Assembly (NCBI RefSeq): GCF_024494645.1
Contig: NZ_JANHDJ010000010.1
Span: 1 to 52,587, forward strand
DNA: 52,587 bases
Source: Halohasta litorea
Lineage (GTDB): Archaea > Halobacteriota > Halobacteria > Halobacteriales > Haloferacaceae
Direction of reading: 5' to 3'
Shown here: piece by piece, positions 1 to 7,791 of the stretch
Numbering within the stretch: the stretch's first letter is position 1
How the letters are laid out: every line of letters begins with the position of its first letter
Made by a program: the position numbers and the translations under genes
The notes under the pieces: generated by a model
Told to the model about the DNA's origin: nothing
The model's input: only the letters and a program-made list of their open reading frames with translations
The model's database searches: none

Positions 1-124
1 TAGCGTCTCGGTCTCCACGACATTGAAGAACGACTCTACCGAAGGATCATCTTGCAGGGTCGCTGAACTCATTCCACCTCAGCGTTCACCCTGCTCTTTG
101 GTGTGTTACTCGTTCTATGACACC
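1..124. mobile_element. probable end of an insertion sequence (remnant or cut by window edge)
   Basis: Positions 112-127 read TTCTATGACACCCTCA. The same 16 bases occur in reverse complement at about 52460-52475, where a transposase tail runs into them. Related ends (GTGTCATAGAA) occur at about 17175 and 39206. I infer that the left edge of the window is the end of an IS of this family. No convincing coding frame is visible; the short frames here lack family signatures. The element type is not identified. Confidence 0.35.
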
Positions 125-254
125 CTCAAGAGTACTAAACCACCTTCGGTTAGGGGCCGAAGAAACGCTCTCCAATATTCAGATTCTGACTCTCGGAACG
201 TACCGTCTAGAAGCGGTTCAGGAACTGGATTTAGGTACACGGCAGCCACCTGTA

Positions 255-295
255 TTAACCAACACTCCGTAGGGTAACTCCTAACTGTTGGTTAA
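255..295. repeat. 10-21-10 inverted repeat, copy 1 (upstream of the SRAP gene)
   Basis: TTAACCAACA at 255-264 is matched by TGTTGGTTAA at 286-295, with a spacer of exactly 21 bases. The spacer contains a small inner stem (TAGG/CCTA). The same arms with the same spacer occur at 38667, 40807 and 44047. It lies 82 bp before the SRAP start, so an operator or a structured leader are both possible. Confidence 0.75.
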
Positions 296-376
296 CACTG
301 TTGACGGCTTTCCTGCTCTCATTCTACGCCGCACAGCTACCATACTTTGATGCTCACTCTCCTCGAGAAGGGAGAT

Positions 377-1066
377 ATGTGTGGGCGAAACGCGCTGTTC
401 GCCACCCAGGAGGACCTCGAGAAGCACCTTGAAGCGGAGGTCGTCACGGATGGCGGATACGTCCCGAGATACAATATCGCCCCTGGAGAGCAGCTGGACG
501 TCATCACCAACCGGGCCGCCGACGAGATCGACCAGTATCATTGGGGCCTCCTCCCGTCGTGGGCGGACGACCCCGGCGAGGGAATTATCAACGCTCGCTC
601 TGAAACGGCAGCCGAGAAACGAGCCTTCCGCGATGCCTGGGATTCGCGCCCCTGTCTCGTTCTCTCGTCGGGGTTCTACGAGTGGCAGACGCGGGACAGC
701 GGGCCCAAACAACCGTATCGAATCTACCGCGAGGACGCCCCGGCGTTCGCGATGGCTGGCCTCTGGGAGGTCTGGGAAGGAGAGGAATCAGCCATCCCGT
801 GCGTGACCATCCTGACGACCGAACCGAACGATCTGATGCAACCGATTCACGACCGGATGCCGGTAGTCCTCCCCGACGGCGCCGAGGAGACGTGGCTCAC
901 TGCTGGCTCGGATGAACGCGCAGATATGTGCCAGCCCTACCCAGACGGCGACCTCAAGGCGTACGAGATTTCGACGCACGTCAACAGCCCCGACAACGAC
1001 GGTCCATCAGTAATCGAACCGCTGGGACACGAACAATCCGGATTGGGTGACTTCACATCTGGGTGA
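377..1066 (+). CDS. SRAP-domain protein (HMCES/YedK family), abasic-site ssDNA shield
   Basis: 229-residue SOS-response-associated-peptidase family protein. In this family Cys2, exposed after Met removal, forms a thiazolidine crosslink with abasic sites in single-stranded DNA. The ATG at 377 is chosen because it gives the obligatory Met-Cys-Gly-Arg N-terminus; an upstream in-frame ATG at 347 would bury the cysteine. A GGGAG ribosome site lies just before it. Family motifs are present in order: YNIAPGE near residue 35, HWGLLPSWA, NARSET, GFYEW (catalytic Glu) and IHDRMPVVL (catalytic His). Length is typical. The gene stands alone, with a 10-21-10 inverted repeat 82 bp upstream that is shared with genes near 38-44 kb. 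A role in protecting ssDNA during replication or plasmid entry is inference. Confidence 0.93.
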   Translation: MCGRNALFATQEDLEKHLEAEVVTDGGYVPRYNIAPGEQLDVITNRAADEIDQYHWGLLPSWADDPGEGIINARSETAAEKRAFRDAWDSRPCLVLSSGFYEWQTRDSGPKQPYRIYREDAPAFAMAGLWEVWEGEESAIPCVTILTTEPNDLMQPIHDRMPVVLPDGAEETWLTAGSDERADMCQPYPDGDLKAYEISTHVNSPDNDGPSVIEPLGHEQSGLGDFTSG

Positions 1067-1108
1067 AGACTGGACGCACTGAAGATGTCTCTCTCAGCAA
1101 AGTAGTAT

Positions 1109-2134
1109 TCACCCAGGGGAGGGTACGGCTGCATTGGCGAGCGCGTATTCCCGGTCACGACTCGTGCCCTCGGCAGTGAGGACGTTATATTGCGTCATCT
1201 TCGACAGATACGTGCGAATCGTACGTTTCGTCCGGGGATCATCGACTTTCCGCTTGTAGTGGTCGTGAATCTCGCTCGGCCCAAGGGGCCCGTGTTCCTG
1301 GACGACGTCGTAGACAATCCGCTGGTGCGGCGTGAGTGAGTCGAGATTCTTCTGCTTGATTTGTGCGCGAGCGTCTTCCGCAGCGTTGAGGAGGATATCA
1401 TCGGTGATTCGCTCTCTGCTCTCGCGGTCGGCTTTGCTCGCGGCGGTCCGAAGGATGCCAATCGCGAGACGAGCATCACCAGCAGCGGCGTCGGCAATAC
1501 GGTCGAGTTGGTTAGTCGTAATGACGTCCTGGTCGAGCCCTCCTTTCACACGAGCAGCGAGGATGTCGTGGAGTTGCTCGTCGTGATACTTGTCCATGCG
1601 GACGTGTTCGCTGGATCGAAGTCGACTCACGAGGCGGTCGTCGACGCGGCTGAAGAGGTCTTCTTCCTTGTTGGCGATACAGATCACAGCGAACTGCGGC
1701 AGGCTATGCAGGTCGTAGATAACGCCCGGATCTTCGAGCTGGTCGACCTCGTCGAGGATGATGACTGTCCGTGGCCCGTCGTACTGTTGGAGCCGATCGA
1801 TGAGTTCGTCGTGGGGTGTCGACTGGCGGTGGATATCGATGGTTTCGCCGAAATCGTCGAGAATCTGGTAGAGTGTCCGATAGCGAGTATAGTTGCGCCA
1901 GCAGTTGACATAGGTAGCTTCGACGTCGAGGACCTCTTCGCGAAGGCGCTCGGTGACGAACTGCGAGATGCAGGTCTTCCCCGTGCCGCTCGGTCCAGTG
2001 ACGATGGCGGTGTCGGCGGGCTCACCGTTTGTGATGGGCTCAAGGACGCTGGAAAGGTGATTGACTTCGGCGTCACGATGCTCGACTTCTCGAGGGACGA
2101 ACCCGGCGCGGAGAACGCGAGCATCGCGTATCAT
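1109..2134 (-). CDS. orc: Orc1/Cdc6 replication initiator (first copy)
   Basis: 341-residue AAA+ ATPase of the archaeal Orc1/Cdc6 family, which binds origin repeats and loads MCM. Walker A is GPSGTGKT near residue 50, Walker B is VIILDEVDQL, and the sensor-2 region reads AGDARLAIGILR. The C-terminal winged helix starts around LTPHQRIVYDVV. The ATG at 2134 is preferred over upstream codons because MIRDARVL is the usual start of the family and a TATA-like box (TTATAT on the minus strand, 2169-2174) lies about 35 bp upstream. The divergent intergenic region carries palindromes that may be its origin. A second Orc lies at 44560-45954. Confidence 0.93.
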   Translation of the reverse strand: MIRDARVLRAGFVPREVEHRDAEVNHLSSVLEPITNGEPADTAIVTGPSGTGKTCISQFVTERLREEVLDVEATYVNCWRNYTRYRTLYQILDDFGETIDIHRQSTPHDELIDRLQQYDGPRTVIILDEVDQLEDPGVIYDLHSLPQFAVICIANKEEDLFSRVDDRLVSRLRSSEHVRMDKYHDEQLHDILAARVKGGLDQDVITTNQLDRIADAAAGDARLAIGILRTAASKADRESRERITDDILLNAAEDARAQIKQKNLDSLTPHQRIVYDVVQEHGPLGPSEIHDHYKRKVDDPRTKRTIRTYLSKMTQYNVLTAEGTSRDREYALANAAVPSPG

Positions 2135-2368
2135 GAAATTCGGTACAAAAGTGATTCTGCGGCAGGTCATATAAGAGTGACCGGGTCGTTTCCGGAAAGG
2201 AAGCACTTGTAATTGGGCTCTACCCGGATACTGTAACGCTGGCAGGCGATTCTGCTGGAATTGCACCTCATAGCTTTCCGGAAATTCCAGGAAACACGAG
2301 CCTTCCTGAATAGATACCTATCTTCGCGGAAGATAACCGATTAACTACTCGGGGCTGTAGGTCGGCGT
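2135..2368. other. candidate replication origin / divergent promoter region beside orc
   Basis: Intergenic region between divergent genes. TTTCCGGAAA occurs twice, at 2189-2198 and 2275-2284, and the second is followed directly by TTCCAGGAAAC (2285-2295). This resembles the TTCC...GGAAAC core of haloarchaeal origin recognition boxes, but no G-rich extension is seen. The location next to an orc gene is the usual one for haloarchaeal origins. The copy at 2189 lies just upstream of the orc TATA box, so autoregulation is an alternative. Confidence 0.4.
2319..2335. promoter_or_regulatory. 17-bp palindrome, possible operator
   Basis: TATCTTC-GCG-GAAGATA is a perfect 7-bp inverted repeat around three bases. 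It sits 33 bp before the ATG of the TRAM gene, where a promoter would lie, so a regulator-binding site is plausible. No protein can be assigned. Confidence 0.45.
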
Positions 2369-2806
2369 ATGGTTGAGGTTCCGGAGTCGCTCCAGAGTCT
2401 GTTTAGCGCAACTGTAGAAAAACAAGGCGAGACATATACGCTCGAAGTTCCGCAAACCGAGGTTGAACACGGCGCTATCTCTCCTGGTGAAACATATCGG
2501 ATTGGCGTACTCACGCAACGACAATCCTCGACGAAGACAGCTGACGAACACACAGCACAGGAGCAGCCCGCTCCGTCCGAACGGAATTCTGGACCACCTA
2601 CCCCACCGGTCACTGAAGGGGAAGTCCGTGACGTGACGATCGAGACAGTCGGCGATCAAGGCGATGGAATCGCGAAGGTCGAACGCGGCTATGTCGTTAT
2701 CATTCCAGGTGCGCAGCCCGGTGACGAACCGACCATCGAAATCGATCAGGTCCAAGAGAACGTCGCATTTGCCAGCGTTGTCGATACCGGCCCTCAATCA
2801 CTCTAA
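2369..2806 (+). CDS. TRAM-domain protein
   Basis: 145-residue protein ending in a TRAM domain at about residues 83-140, with the features GEVRDVTIETVGDQGDGIAK and GYVVIIPGAQPGDEP. TRAM is a small beta-barrel that binds RNA; stand-alone archaeal TRAM proteins act as RNA chaperones. The N-terminal part (SATVEKQGETYTLEVP) and a Pro/Gln/Glu-rich linker at about 50-80 are typical of haloarchaeal members. It is divergent from orc and not in an operon. Whether this copy serves plasmid replication or general RNA folding cannot be told from sequence. Confidence 0.85.
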   Translation: MVEVPESLQSLFSATVEKQGETYTLEVPQTEVEHGAISPGETYRIGVLTQRQSSTKTADEHTAQEQPAPSERNSGPPTPPVTEGEVRDVTIETVGDQGDGIAKVERGYVVIIPGAQPGDEPTIEIDQVQENVAFASVVDTGPQSL

Positions 2807-2830
2807 CTAGGTTCATAATCCGGTGTCTGT

Positions 2831-2869
2831 CCGGCAGAGTGGAGGAGGCGCAACGTTGATGCCTGCCGG
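2831..2869. promoter_or_regulatory. inverted repeat in the abiE promoter, possible antitoxin operator
   Basis: CCGGCAG (2831-2837) pairs with CTGCCGG (2863-2869) around a central CAACGTTG palindrome (2851-2858). A TATA-like CATATT follows at 2874-2879, about 20 bp before the ATG. Known AbiEi antitoxins repress their own operon by binding inverted repeats, so this is a reasonable operator candidate; the assignment is inference. Confidence 0.45.
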
Positions 2870-2898
2870 GCTTCATATTCTATGCACGAAACGCAGGT

Positions 2899-3729
2899 AT
2901 GAGTTCCACACAAGAGACCCAAACTATACGGCAGGGACTTTCGACCCGTGAGAGCCGACTCCTCTCGCATCTCGCTGCTGAGGGCCACCAAATCATCTCG
3001 ATCGACGACGTTGAGGCGACCCTCGAGGTCGCGCCGAATACCGCCCGCGAGATCGCCTCCCGCCTCATCGAGAAAGGGTGGCTGGATCGGCTGCTCCCCG
3101 GCCGATATCTCATCATCCCACTCGCTGCTGGCGAGGAGGCCGTGTACACGACCCACGAGTATCTCATCGCCTCGCACGTCGCTGAGCCGATGTACATCGG
3201 CTACTACAGCGCCCTCAGCCATCACGGGCTGACCGAACAGGTTCCCCGAACCGTGTACGTCATCACCCCGACGCGAGCCCAGAGTCGCGAGATTCACGGC
3301 GTCCCCTATCGCGTCGCGACGGTCACCGAGCGGAAGTTCTTCGGCTACGAGCCGACGTCCATCGAGGGAACTGTCGTGAACGTCGCCGACTTGGAGAAGA
3401 CGCTCGTCGACTGTGCCGACCATCCCGAGTACTGCGGTGGCATCCGCGAACTCGCAACGGCGATGGTCGCGGCGGACGACCAAGACTGTTCGTGGGCGAC
3501 GGTCGGCGAGTACCTCCAGCGGCTTGACAACGGCGCGGCGACCAAGCGAATCGTCTACTTGGCCGACCAGCTGAGTATCGACCTCCCAACGCGTGAGACG
3601 CTCGTCGAGTCGTTCACGAGCGGGTACTCGCTGCTCGACCCAACGCAGAGCGAGCAGGGATCATACGACAGTGAGTATGGCCTCCGAATTAACGTCGACC
3701 CGGGCACGCTCGGTCCGACGGAGTCCTGA
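2899..3729 (+). CDS. AbiEi-type antitoxin (type IV toxin-antitoxin)
   Basis: 276-residue protein with an N-terminal winged helix (about 20-75; APNTAREIASRLIEKGWLDRL, then LPGRYLIIP) followed by the AbiEi C-terminal domain (YIGYYSALSHHGLTEQVPRTVYV; later VADLEKTLVDC). In AbiE systems this protein is the cognate antitoxin and autorepressor, counteracting AbiEii without stable binding. It is followed after 5 bp by the nucleotidyltransferase toxin, so the two form an operon. The promoter carries an inverted repeat. The system can provide plasmid stability or abortive phage defence; which applies here is unknown. Confidence 0.88.
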   Translation: MSSTQETQTIRQGLSTRESRLLSHLAAEGHQIISIDDVEATLEVAPNTAREIASRLIEKGWLDRLLPGRYLIIPLAAGEEAVYTTHEYLIASHVAEPMYIGYYSALSHHGLTEQVPRTVYVITPTRAQSREIHGVPYRVATVTERKFFGYEPTSIEGTVVNVADLEKTLVDCADHPEYCGGIRELATAMVAADDQDCSWATVGEYLQRLDNGAATKRIVYLADQLSIDLPTRETLVESFTSGYSLLDPTQSEQGSYDSEYGLRINVDPGTLGPTES

Positions 3730-3734
3730 TTCTA

Positions 3735-4538
3735 ATGATCAGTCAAAACCGACTCCGTGTCCTTGCCCGTGAGCTAGGTGTCCGCCAGGGCTATGCTGAG
3801 AAGAACTACGTCAACTCCTGGATTCTCTGGGGTATCTTCACGAGTGACTTTGGCGAGAACCTCATGTTCAAAGGCGGAACGGCGCTGAGCAAACTGTACT
3901 TCCCCCAGTCGTGGCGATTTTCAGAGGATCTCGATTTCGGCGTCGAAGGTCAGTACAACGGATCAGAAGACGACCTCCGTGATGTCCTTGACACAGTTAC
4001 CGAGCGCTCCGGGATTGAGTTCACCATCAGCGAGCACCACGAGTCCCGCCAGCAACACTATCCGACACACTACGTCGACATGAGCATCCAGTATCGGGCG
4101 GTGCTTGACCATCCGAATACGACCAGTCTTGACGTGATGGTCGACGAGTACGTCGCATTCGACTCGGTTCACCATACGCACTCCTACGAGGATATCCCGG
4201 AGTTCGAACTGCAGGCGTATAGTGTCGAAGAGATCTTCGCGGAGAAACTTCGGGCGATCTTCCAACGGGGTGCTGCTAGAGACTACTACGATCTTTATCA
4301 GCTCTTAGAGACCGAATCTGTTGAGATTGAGTTCGACGTTGTCCTGCCTGCCTTCGAAGCAAAGTGCGACCACGACGACCTTGACGTCGATCTCACCACA
4401 GGTCTGCCGGGTGACCAGCGCGAGGACATTCAGCGCCAGTGGGAAACCTCACTTCCAGACCTGACCGGTGATCCACCGCTGTTCGATACTGTTTGGAAGA
4501 GACTGGACGAGGCCGTCATTGACAAAGGGACGGAGTAG
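3735..4538 (+). CDS. AbiEii-type nucleotidyltransferase toxin
   Basis: 267-residue nucleotidyltransferase of the AbiEii/MNT-like family. The core motif is visible at about residues 47-70: FKGGTALSK followed by SEDLDFGV, the GS-x-D-x-D equivalent holding catalytic acidic residues. Further on, SVEEIFAEKLRAIFQRGAARDYYDLYQL is the typical second signature (EKlxAl...RDxyDl). Characterised family members block growth by adding nucleotides to tRNA acceptor stems. It lies 5 bp after the AbiEi gene. All key residues appear intact, so the toxin is probably active. Confidence 0.88.
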   Translation: MISQNRLRVLARELGVRQGYAEKNYVNSWILWGIFTSDFGENLMFKGGTALSKLYFPQSWRFSEDLDFGVEGQYNGSEDDLRDVLDTVTERSGIEFTISEHHESRQQHYPTHYVDMSIQYRAVLDHPNTTSLDVMVDEYVAFDSVHHTHSYEDIPEFELQAYSVEEIFAEKLRAIFQRGAARDYYDLYQLLETESVEIEFDVVLPAFEAKCDHDDLDVDLTTGLPGDQREDIQRQWETSLPDLTGDPPLFDTVWKRLDEAVIDKGTE

Positions 4539-4584
4539 GTACGAATCCTCTCGCCTGCGGCACGTACTAGCCCTGCACTATTAG

Positions 4585-4854
4585 GGGTATTCTGAAATCG
4601 GATACTATTCCAAGATAGCATCCTATTCATAGAGATTTTCTATCGATACTACTTATGCTATTCTAACAATTCAGGCTACCTTTGCTACTCATACTATTCA
4701 TGCTATTCTTACTATTCAATCTATTCAGGCCATCTTGGCGATTTGGGCTATTCACTTCCCTTAGTTATAAGAGGGGATAGAGCACTATTCCAGAATAGCA
4801 TGGCGGGAACGAATAGCGGGAATAGCATAGATAGCACGAATAGCCCAAATAGCC
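4585..4854. repeat. 9-bp-phased repeat array around the parA promoter (candidate centromere/operator)
   Basis: TATTC-type units start at 4588, 4606, 4624 (18-bp steps), then at 4641, 4650, 4659, 4668, 4677, 4686, 4695, 4704, 4713, 4722, 4731 and 4749, i.e. on a strict 9-bp register; the best form is TGCTATTCA/T and several are degenerate. After the parA TATA box the motif appears inverted: ATAG at 4777, 4795, 4813, 4822, 4831, 4840 and 4849, again multiples of 9. The right half enters the coding region and encodes an Asn-Ser-X tripeptide repeat. Two more units sit at 6147 and 6156 at the end of the operon. Layouts like this (operator arrays doubling as centromeres) are known for plasmid ParA with small DNA-binding partners. 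Confidence 0.8.
4765..4771 (+). promoter_or_regulatory. TATA box of the parA operon
   Basis: TTATAAG lies 30 bp before the ATG at 4800, which implies a leaderless transcript. It sits exactly between the left (TATTC) and right (GAATAG) halves of the 9-bp array, so a protein covering the array would shut the promoter. Confidence 0.65.
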
Positions 4855-5738
4855 CGTACGAATCCGTGGATACAGCGGGGAATTCTCGGGCTGTCTCAGT
4901 CTGCATGCTGAAGGGTGGCGTTGGCAAGTCAACCATCGCAGTGAATCTCGCGCGTCAACTCGCCACCCACGACCATGATGTCCTCCTCATTGACCTCGAT
5001 CCGAATGGACACGCTTCAGTCGGTCTCGGGTTCGATGACCACTATCACAATACAGACGAGGGCATCGGTGAGGTATTCTTCGATGAGGCAGATCCAACCT
5101 CAGTCGTCTACGATACCGAATATGAATTCGATATCCTTCCCTCGAGCGAGGATCTCGAGCAAGTCGAGCGAGAAATCGTCGTCGGTGACGTCTTCCAGCC
5201 GTCTGCTCTGTTGAAGCGCGAAGTCGTTGAGCCGCTGCTGGGCGACGAATACGACTTCATCGTCACGGACTCGCCCGCATATCGCTCGCGACTGACCGAC
5301 AACGCTCTCGTCGCGACGTCTAATCTTGTTCTTCCACTAGCGCCCGGCAACGAGGCGATGTCCGGACTGGAACGCACTATCGAGCGCCAGATTGCTCCGC
5401 TGCGAAAGCACATGGACGTCGACGTCCTCGCACTCGTCCCGAATATGCTGGATGGGCGTATCGACCAGCAAACGCAAGATCGCCAGCTCCTCGAACGGCT
5501 GAACTCCCACAACAGCTTGCAGGACCGTATTCCGAACTTCGCTCGAATCACGGATTGGGAGGCTGTGGGCAGCGGCGACATTAGTCCGACACCAGGTATC
5601 CGAGACCGAACGAGTATCACGAAAGCGTACGGTGAACGCAAACCGCTGCTGGACTACGACGCCAACTGTGATCAACTGAAGAATTTCGACGAACTCGCGC
5701 ACATCGTCGAGGCCGGTGAGGTGGTCCGGCATGGCTGA
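4800..5738 (+). CDS. parA: ParA-family partition ATPase
   Basis: 312-residue ParA/MinD-type ATPase. The deviant Walker A is KGGVGKST near residue 40, followed by LLIDLDPNGHASVGLGF (Walker A' / switch) and DFIVTDSPA (Walker B). ParA proteins move plasmids over the nucleoid with a DNA-bound partner. The ATG at 4800 fits the TATA box 30 bp upstream. Residues 5-19 are a low-complexity Asn-Ser-X repeat created by the 9-bp repeats running into the gene; the conserved fold starts only near residue 30. The stop overlaps the ATG of the next gene by 8 bp, so the two are translationally coupled. Confidence 0.92.
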   Translation: MAGTNSGNSIDSTNSPNSPYESVDTAGNSRAVSVCMLKGGVGKSTIAVNLARQLATHDHDVLLIDLDPNGHASVGLGFDDHYHNTDEGIGEVFFDEADPTSVVYDTEYEFDILPSSEDLEQVEREIVVGDVFQPSALLKREVVEPLLGDEYDFIVTDSPAYRSRLTDNALVATSNLVLPLAPGNEAMSGLERTIERQIAPLRKHMDVDVLALVPNMLDGRIDQQTQDRQLLERLNSHNSLQDRIPNFARITDWEAVGSGDISPTPGIRDRTSITKAYGERKPLLDYDANCDQLKNFDELAHIVEAGEVVRHG

Positions 5739-6150
5739 CGACGGTGACCCGTTCGCAGATCTTAGTCAGACGCTGGATGACGATGCTGACGAGCAAGACG
5801 AGACGAAGAGTGAACAGGAATCGCGCGAGCCACCCGCCTCAGACACGACAACCGAACACGTCGACGAACCGGATGAGGGGGACGTTGAGGAACTGGACCC
5901 GATGACAGACACTGCCTTTTCATACGAGGCAGCCAATCAACGGCCGTTTTACGCACGCGAAGAGACTATCGAGAACTTCGATTCCTGGTTGAACTACGAA
6001 TTAGAGCGCGAGCTCAGTACCCGCGGCTATCAGAATATCGTTGTCCGTGAGATGACTGACGCGTTGCTGCGCACGGTTGTAGAGGAAGACTTGGTTGACG
6101 AGGTTGCTGAACGGTTTGAGCAAGAACGAAAGAATGCGATTTCAAAATAG
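5731..6150 (+). CDS. small acidic ParA partner, candidate ParB-equivalent
   Basis: 139 residues, unrecognised by sequence. Residues 1-65 are highly acidic and probably disordered. Residues 70-139 (FYAREETIENFDSWLNYELE...) look folded, with helices suited to dimerisation or DNA binding. It overlaps parA (ATGGCTGA), the classic position of the centromere-binding partner. Its stop codon TAG lies within a unit of the 9-bp repeat (6147-6150), and another unit follows at 6156. I infer that this protein binds the 9-bp array. It has no ParB nuclease-like motifs. A function other than partition cannot be excluded. Confidence 0.7.
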   Translation: MADDGDPFADLSQTLDDDADEQDETKSEQESREPPASDTTTEHVDEPDEGDVEELDPMTDTAFSYEAANQRPFYAREETIENFDSWLNYELERELSTRGYQNIVVREMTDALLRTVVEEDLVDEVAERFEQERKNAISK

Positions 6151-6235
6151 CTTGAATAGCATTCTATTTCCCTTTTAGGGAGGGGGACGGAGGGATGCCG
6201 ATCTCTCTCCTCGGTTGTGGACATTCCAGGATCTG

Positions 6236-6853
6236 CTACTTCTGCGGAATTTCCAGTCGCTCGGCAACAAGTACGCCCACCTGGTCGTGAACGCGTTCGA
6301 CCGCCGTCACCACGAATCCGGCGTCGGTGAGCTCGTCCACGAGCATGCCGACGGTCGTTGCGTCAACCCCGTGACCGAATAACGGCTCCTCGGGGTTGGG
6401 CGAGCCGAAGAACATCGCGTCGCCGAGGACGAACCGGCGTGGGCTGAGACTGGCAATGACCTCGATGGCCTCGCGTTTCTCCTCGTCGGGAAGGTGGTGC
6501 ATGGCGAAGTTCGAGACGACGATGTCTACCTCGCCGTCGTACTGCGGATCGCGGAACTCGCCGTCGCCGAACTCCACGTTATCGATGCTGCCGTCGTCGG
6601 CCTTCGCGCGGGCCTTCTCTAACATCCCCTCGCTGATGTCGCGTCCGACGACGTGCTCAGCGTTCTCGGCGAGCGCGAGTGCAATCAGGCCCGTGCCTGT
6701 TCCGAGGTCAAGTACCACGTCGTCGGGACGTGGGTCGGCGTGGTCGATAACGAGCGAGGCGCATGCGTTGTACTCGTCGTTATGTTGCTTGTCGTCGTAG
6801 TCTGTGGCCATCTGCGAGAAGCGATTAGCGAGTTCCTTATGCTTCTTCTTCAT
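6236..6853 (-). CDS. class I SAM-dependent methyltransferase
   Basis: 205-residue methyltransferase with motif I VLDLGTGTGLIALAL at about residues 47-60, an acidic residue ending strand 2 (GRDISEGML), and the post-motif VVSNFAMHHLPDEEKREAI typical of class I (UbiE/COQ5-like) enzymes. The ATG at 6853 (MKKKHKELANRF) is chosen because the longer upstream frame has no family similarity. The substrate is unknown; small-molecule methylation is most likely. It converges on the par operon and has no operon partner. Confidence 0.85.
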   Translation of the reverse strand: MKKKHKELANRFSQMATDYDDKQHNDEYNACASLVIDHADPRPDDVVLDLGTGTGLIALALAENAEHVVGRDISEGMLEKARAKADDGSIDNVEFGDGEFRDPQYDGEVDIVVSNFAMHHLPDEEKREAIEVIASLSPRRFVLGDAMFFGSPNPEEPLFGHGVDATTVGMLVDELTDAGFVVTAVERVHDQVGVLVAERLEIPQK

Positions 6854-7242
6854 ATCTACGACATTCGACCCTTGGGGCGGTAAACGACTCGGATACCCGC
6901 TCGCAATTCCGGTCTGCGAGCCGACTCCACCTGCGGCATCCACACCGAACCTGTTCGGCCAAGAAACCGACGACTTTGTCGACCGCACGAGGACGAGTTC
7001 ACTAGCTATCGCTCATTTCATTAGATCCACATGGTTCTTAACGGGGACAGTAGGTCAAACTTCCATCTATCGCTCAGTACAAGGGACTCAGGTATCGGTC
7101 AGTACAGGTGAAAGCTGTATCGTCCAATATAGAGAAAAACTATTATTTGGTAAAACGAATACACACGTATGCCCTCTACTCTCAAATCGAATTCACACGA
7201 TGATCAGTCGATACTCTTCGGTCTTTTTACCATCATCTGTTT
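6854..7242. other. non-coding stretch between methyltransferase and MITE
   Basis: No credible gene is seen in these 389 bases. The sequence has several short copies of a CGCTCAGTACA/CGGTCAGTACAGG motif (near 7071 and 7096). The last bases, TCTGTTT (7236-7242), are one copy of the target duplication flanking the MITE. Confidence 0.5.
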
Positions 7243-7392
7243 GAGCCTGTCATACAATAGTTCCCAACAAATATAATTCGCAAATTCTATTTTGAATATA
7301 ACTATTGGGTGACGAGATTACGGGCTTAAGCGCGAAGTTGGGGATGGATAATCGTCATGCAGAGGGCGTGAGACGTATTCTATGACACGCTC
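7243..7392. mobile_element. 150-bp MITE, copy 1, with 7-bp target duplication
   Basis: The ends are inverted repeats: GAGCCTGTCATACAATA at 7243 matches the reverse complement of the right end, GAGCGTGTCATAGAATA, with two mismatches over 17 bp. The element is directly flanked by TCTGTTT on both sides (7236-7242 and 7393-7399), a perfect target-site duplication. An identical copy in the opposite orientation lies at 17171-17320. It has no coding capacity. The outer GTGTCATAGAA resembles the IS ends at 39206 and 52463, so a related transposase probably moves it. Confidence 0.85.
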
Positions 7393-7411
7393 TCTGTTTT
7401 GCAATTACTGG

Positions 7412-7684
7412 ATGGGCTATCATAGACGGCCAAGCCTTGTTACGGTACTACTCTTGGGTGTGATGACGATGTATACACTTGGTAACACACTGCCTGCAGT
7501 CCAACGGCGTATTCCTCGGTTCGACCGACTCGCTGCATTGCCGCTCGGTGTCGTCGGTGCTATTGCGTATGCGATAGAGGTACCAACAGACCTTCCCATT
7601 TTCTTCATTTTTCTCGGTGTCGGGAGCCTTATTGACCTTCTTTGGGACCCAACTGGCAACGTGTACGAAGACGACTCGGAGTGA
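7412..7684 (+). CDS. small two-helix membrane protein
   Basis: 90 residues with two predicted membrane segments: about 8-25 (LVTVLLLGVMTMYTLGNTL) and about 45-72 (LGVVGAIAYAIEVP...FFIFLGVGSLIDLL). Function not recognised. An upstream in-frame ATG at 7382 lies inside the MITE, so the start at 7412, outside the element, is preferred. The MITE end lies only 20 bp before this start and may have replaced the native promoter. Confidence 0.55.
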   Translation: MGYHRRPSLVTVLLLGVMTMYTLGNTLPAVQRRIPRFDRLAALPLGVVGAIAYAIEVPTDLPIFFIFLGVGSLIDLLWDPTGNVYEDDSE

Positions 7685-7695
7685 CCCGCTATTCA

Positions 7696-7783
7696 GTTCG
7701 CACACATACTGAGCGGCTGTTTCACATCAGATCAGTTAGTAAGAACCCCTCTCGATGTGGTGAGTTGCTTCGGTAAGTACAGG
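7696..7783 (+). repeat. dispersed ~90-bp repeat, copy A
   Basis: Reads GTTCGCACACATACTGAGCG at its left, AGTAAGAACCCCTCTCGATG in the middle and CTTCGGTAAGTACAGG at its right. Full or partial copies occur at 10717-10803 (minus), 20093-20172, 30598-30651, 28150-28200 (minus) and 9370-9402 (minus). All copies are intergenic. This one lies between two convergent genes. Confidence 0.65.
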
Positions 7784-7791
7784 GGATGTGT

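Noticed and set aside
23-277. Open frame of 84 codons at the left edge
   Set aside because: Ser/Arg-rich, reads through the IS end and the inverted repeat, no ribosome site or family feature.
4585-4854. Phased repeats near parA as a CRISPR array or simple microsatellite
   Set aside because: Units are only 9 bp with degenerate bases and no spacers, orientation inverts at the TATA box, and the unit extends into codons.
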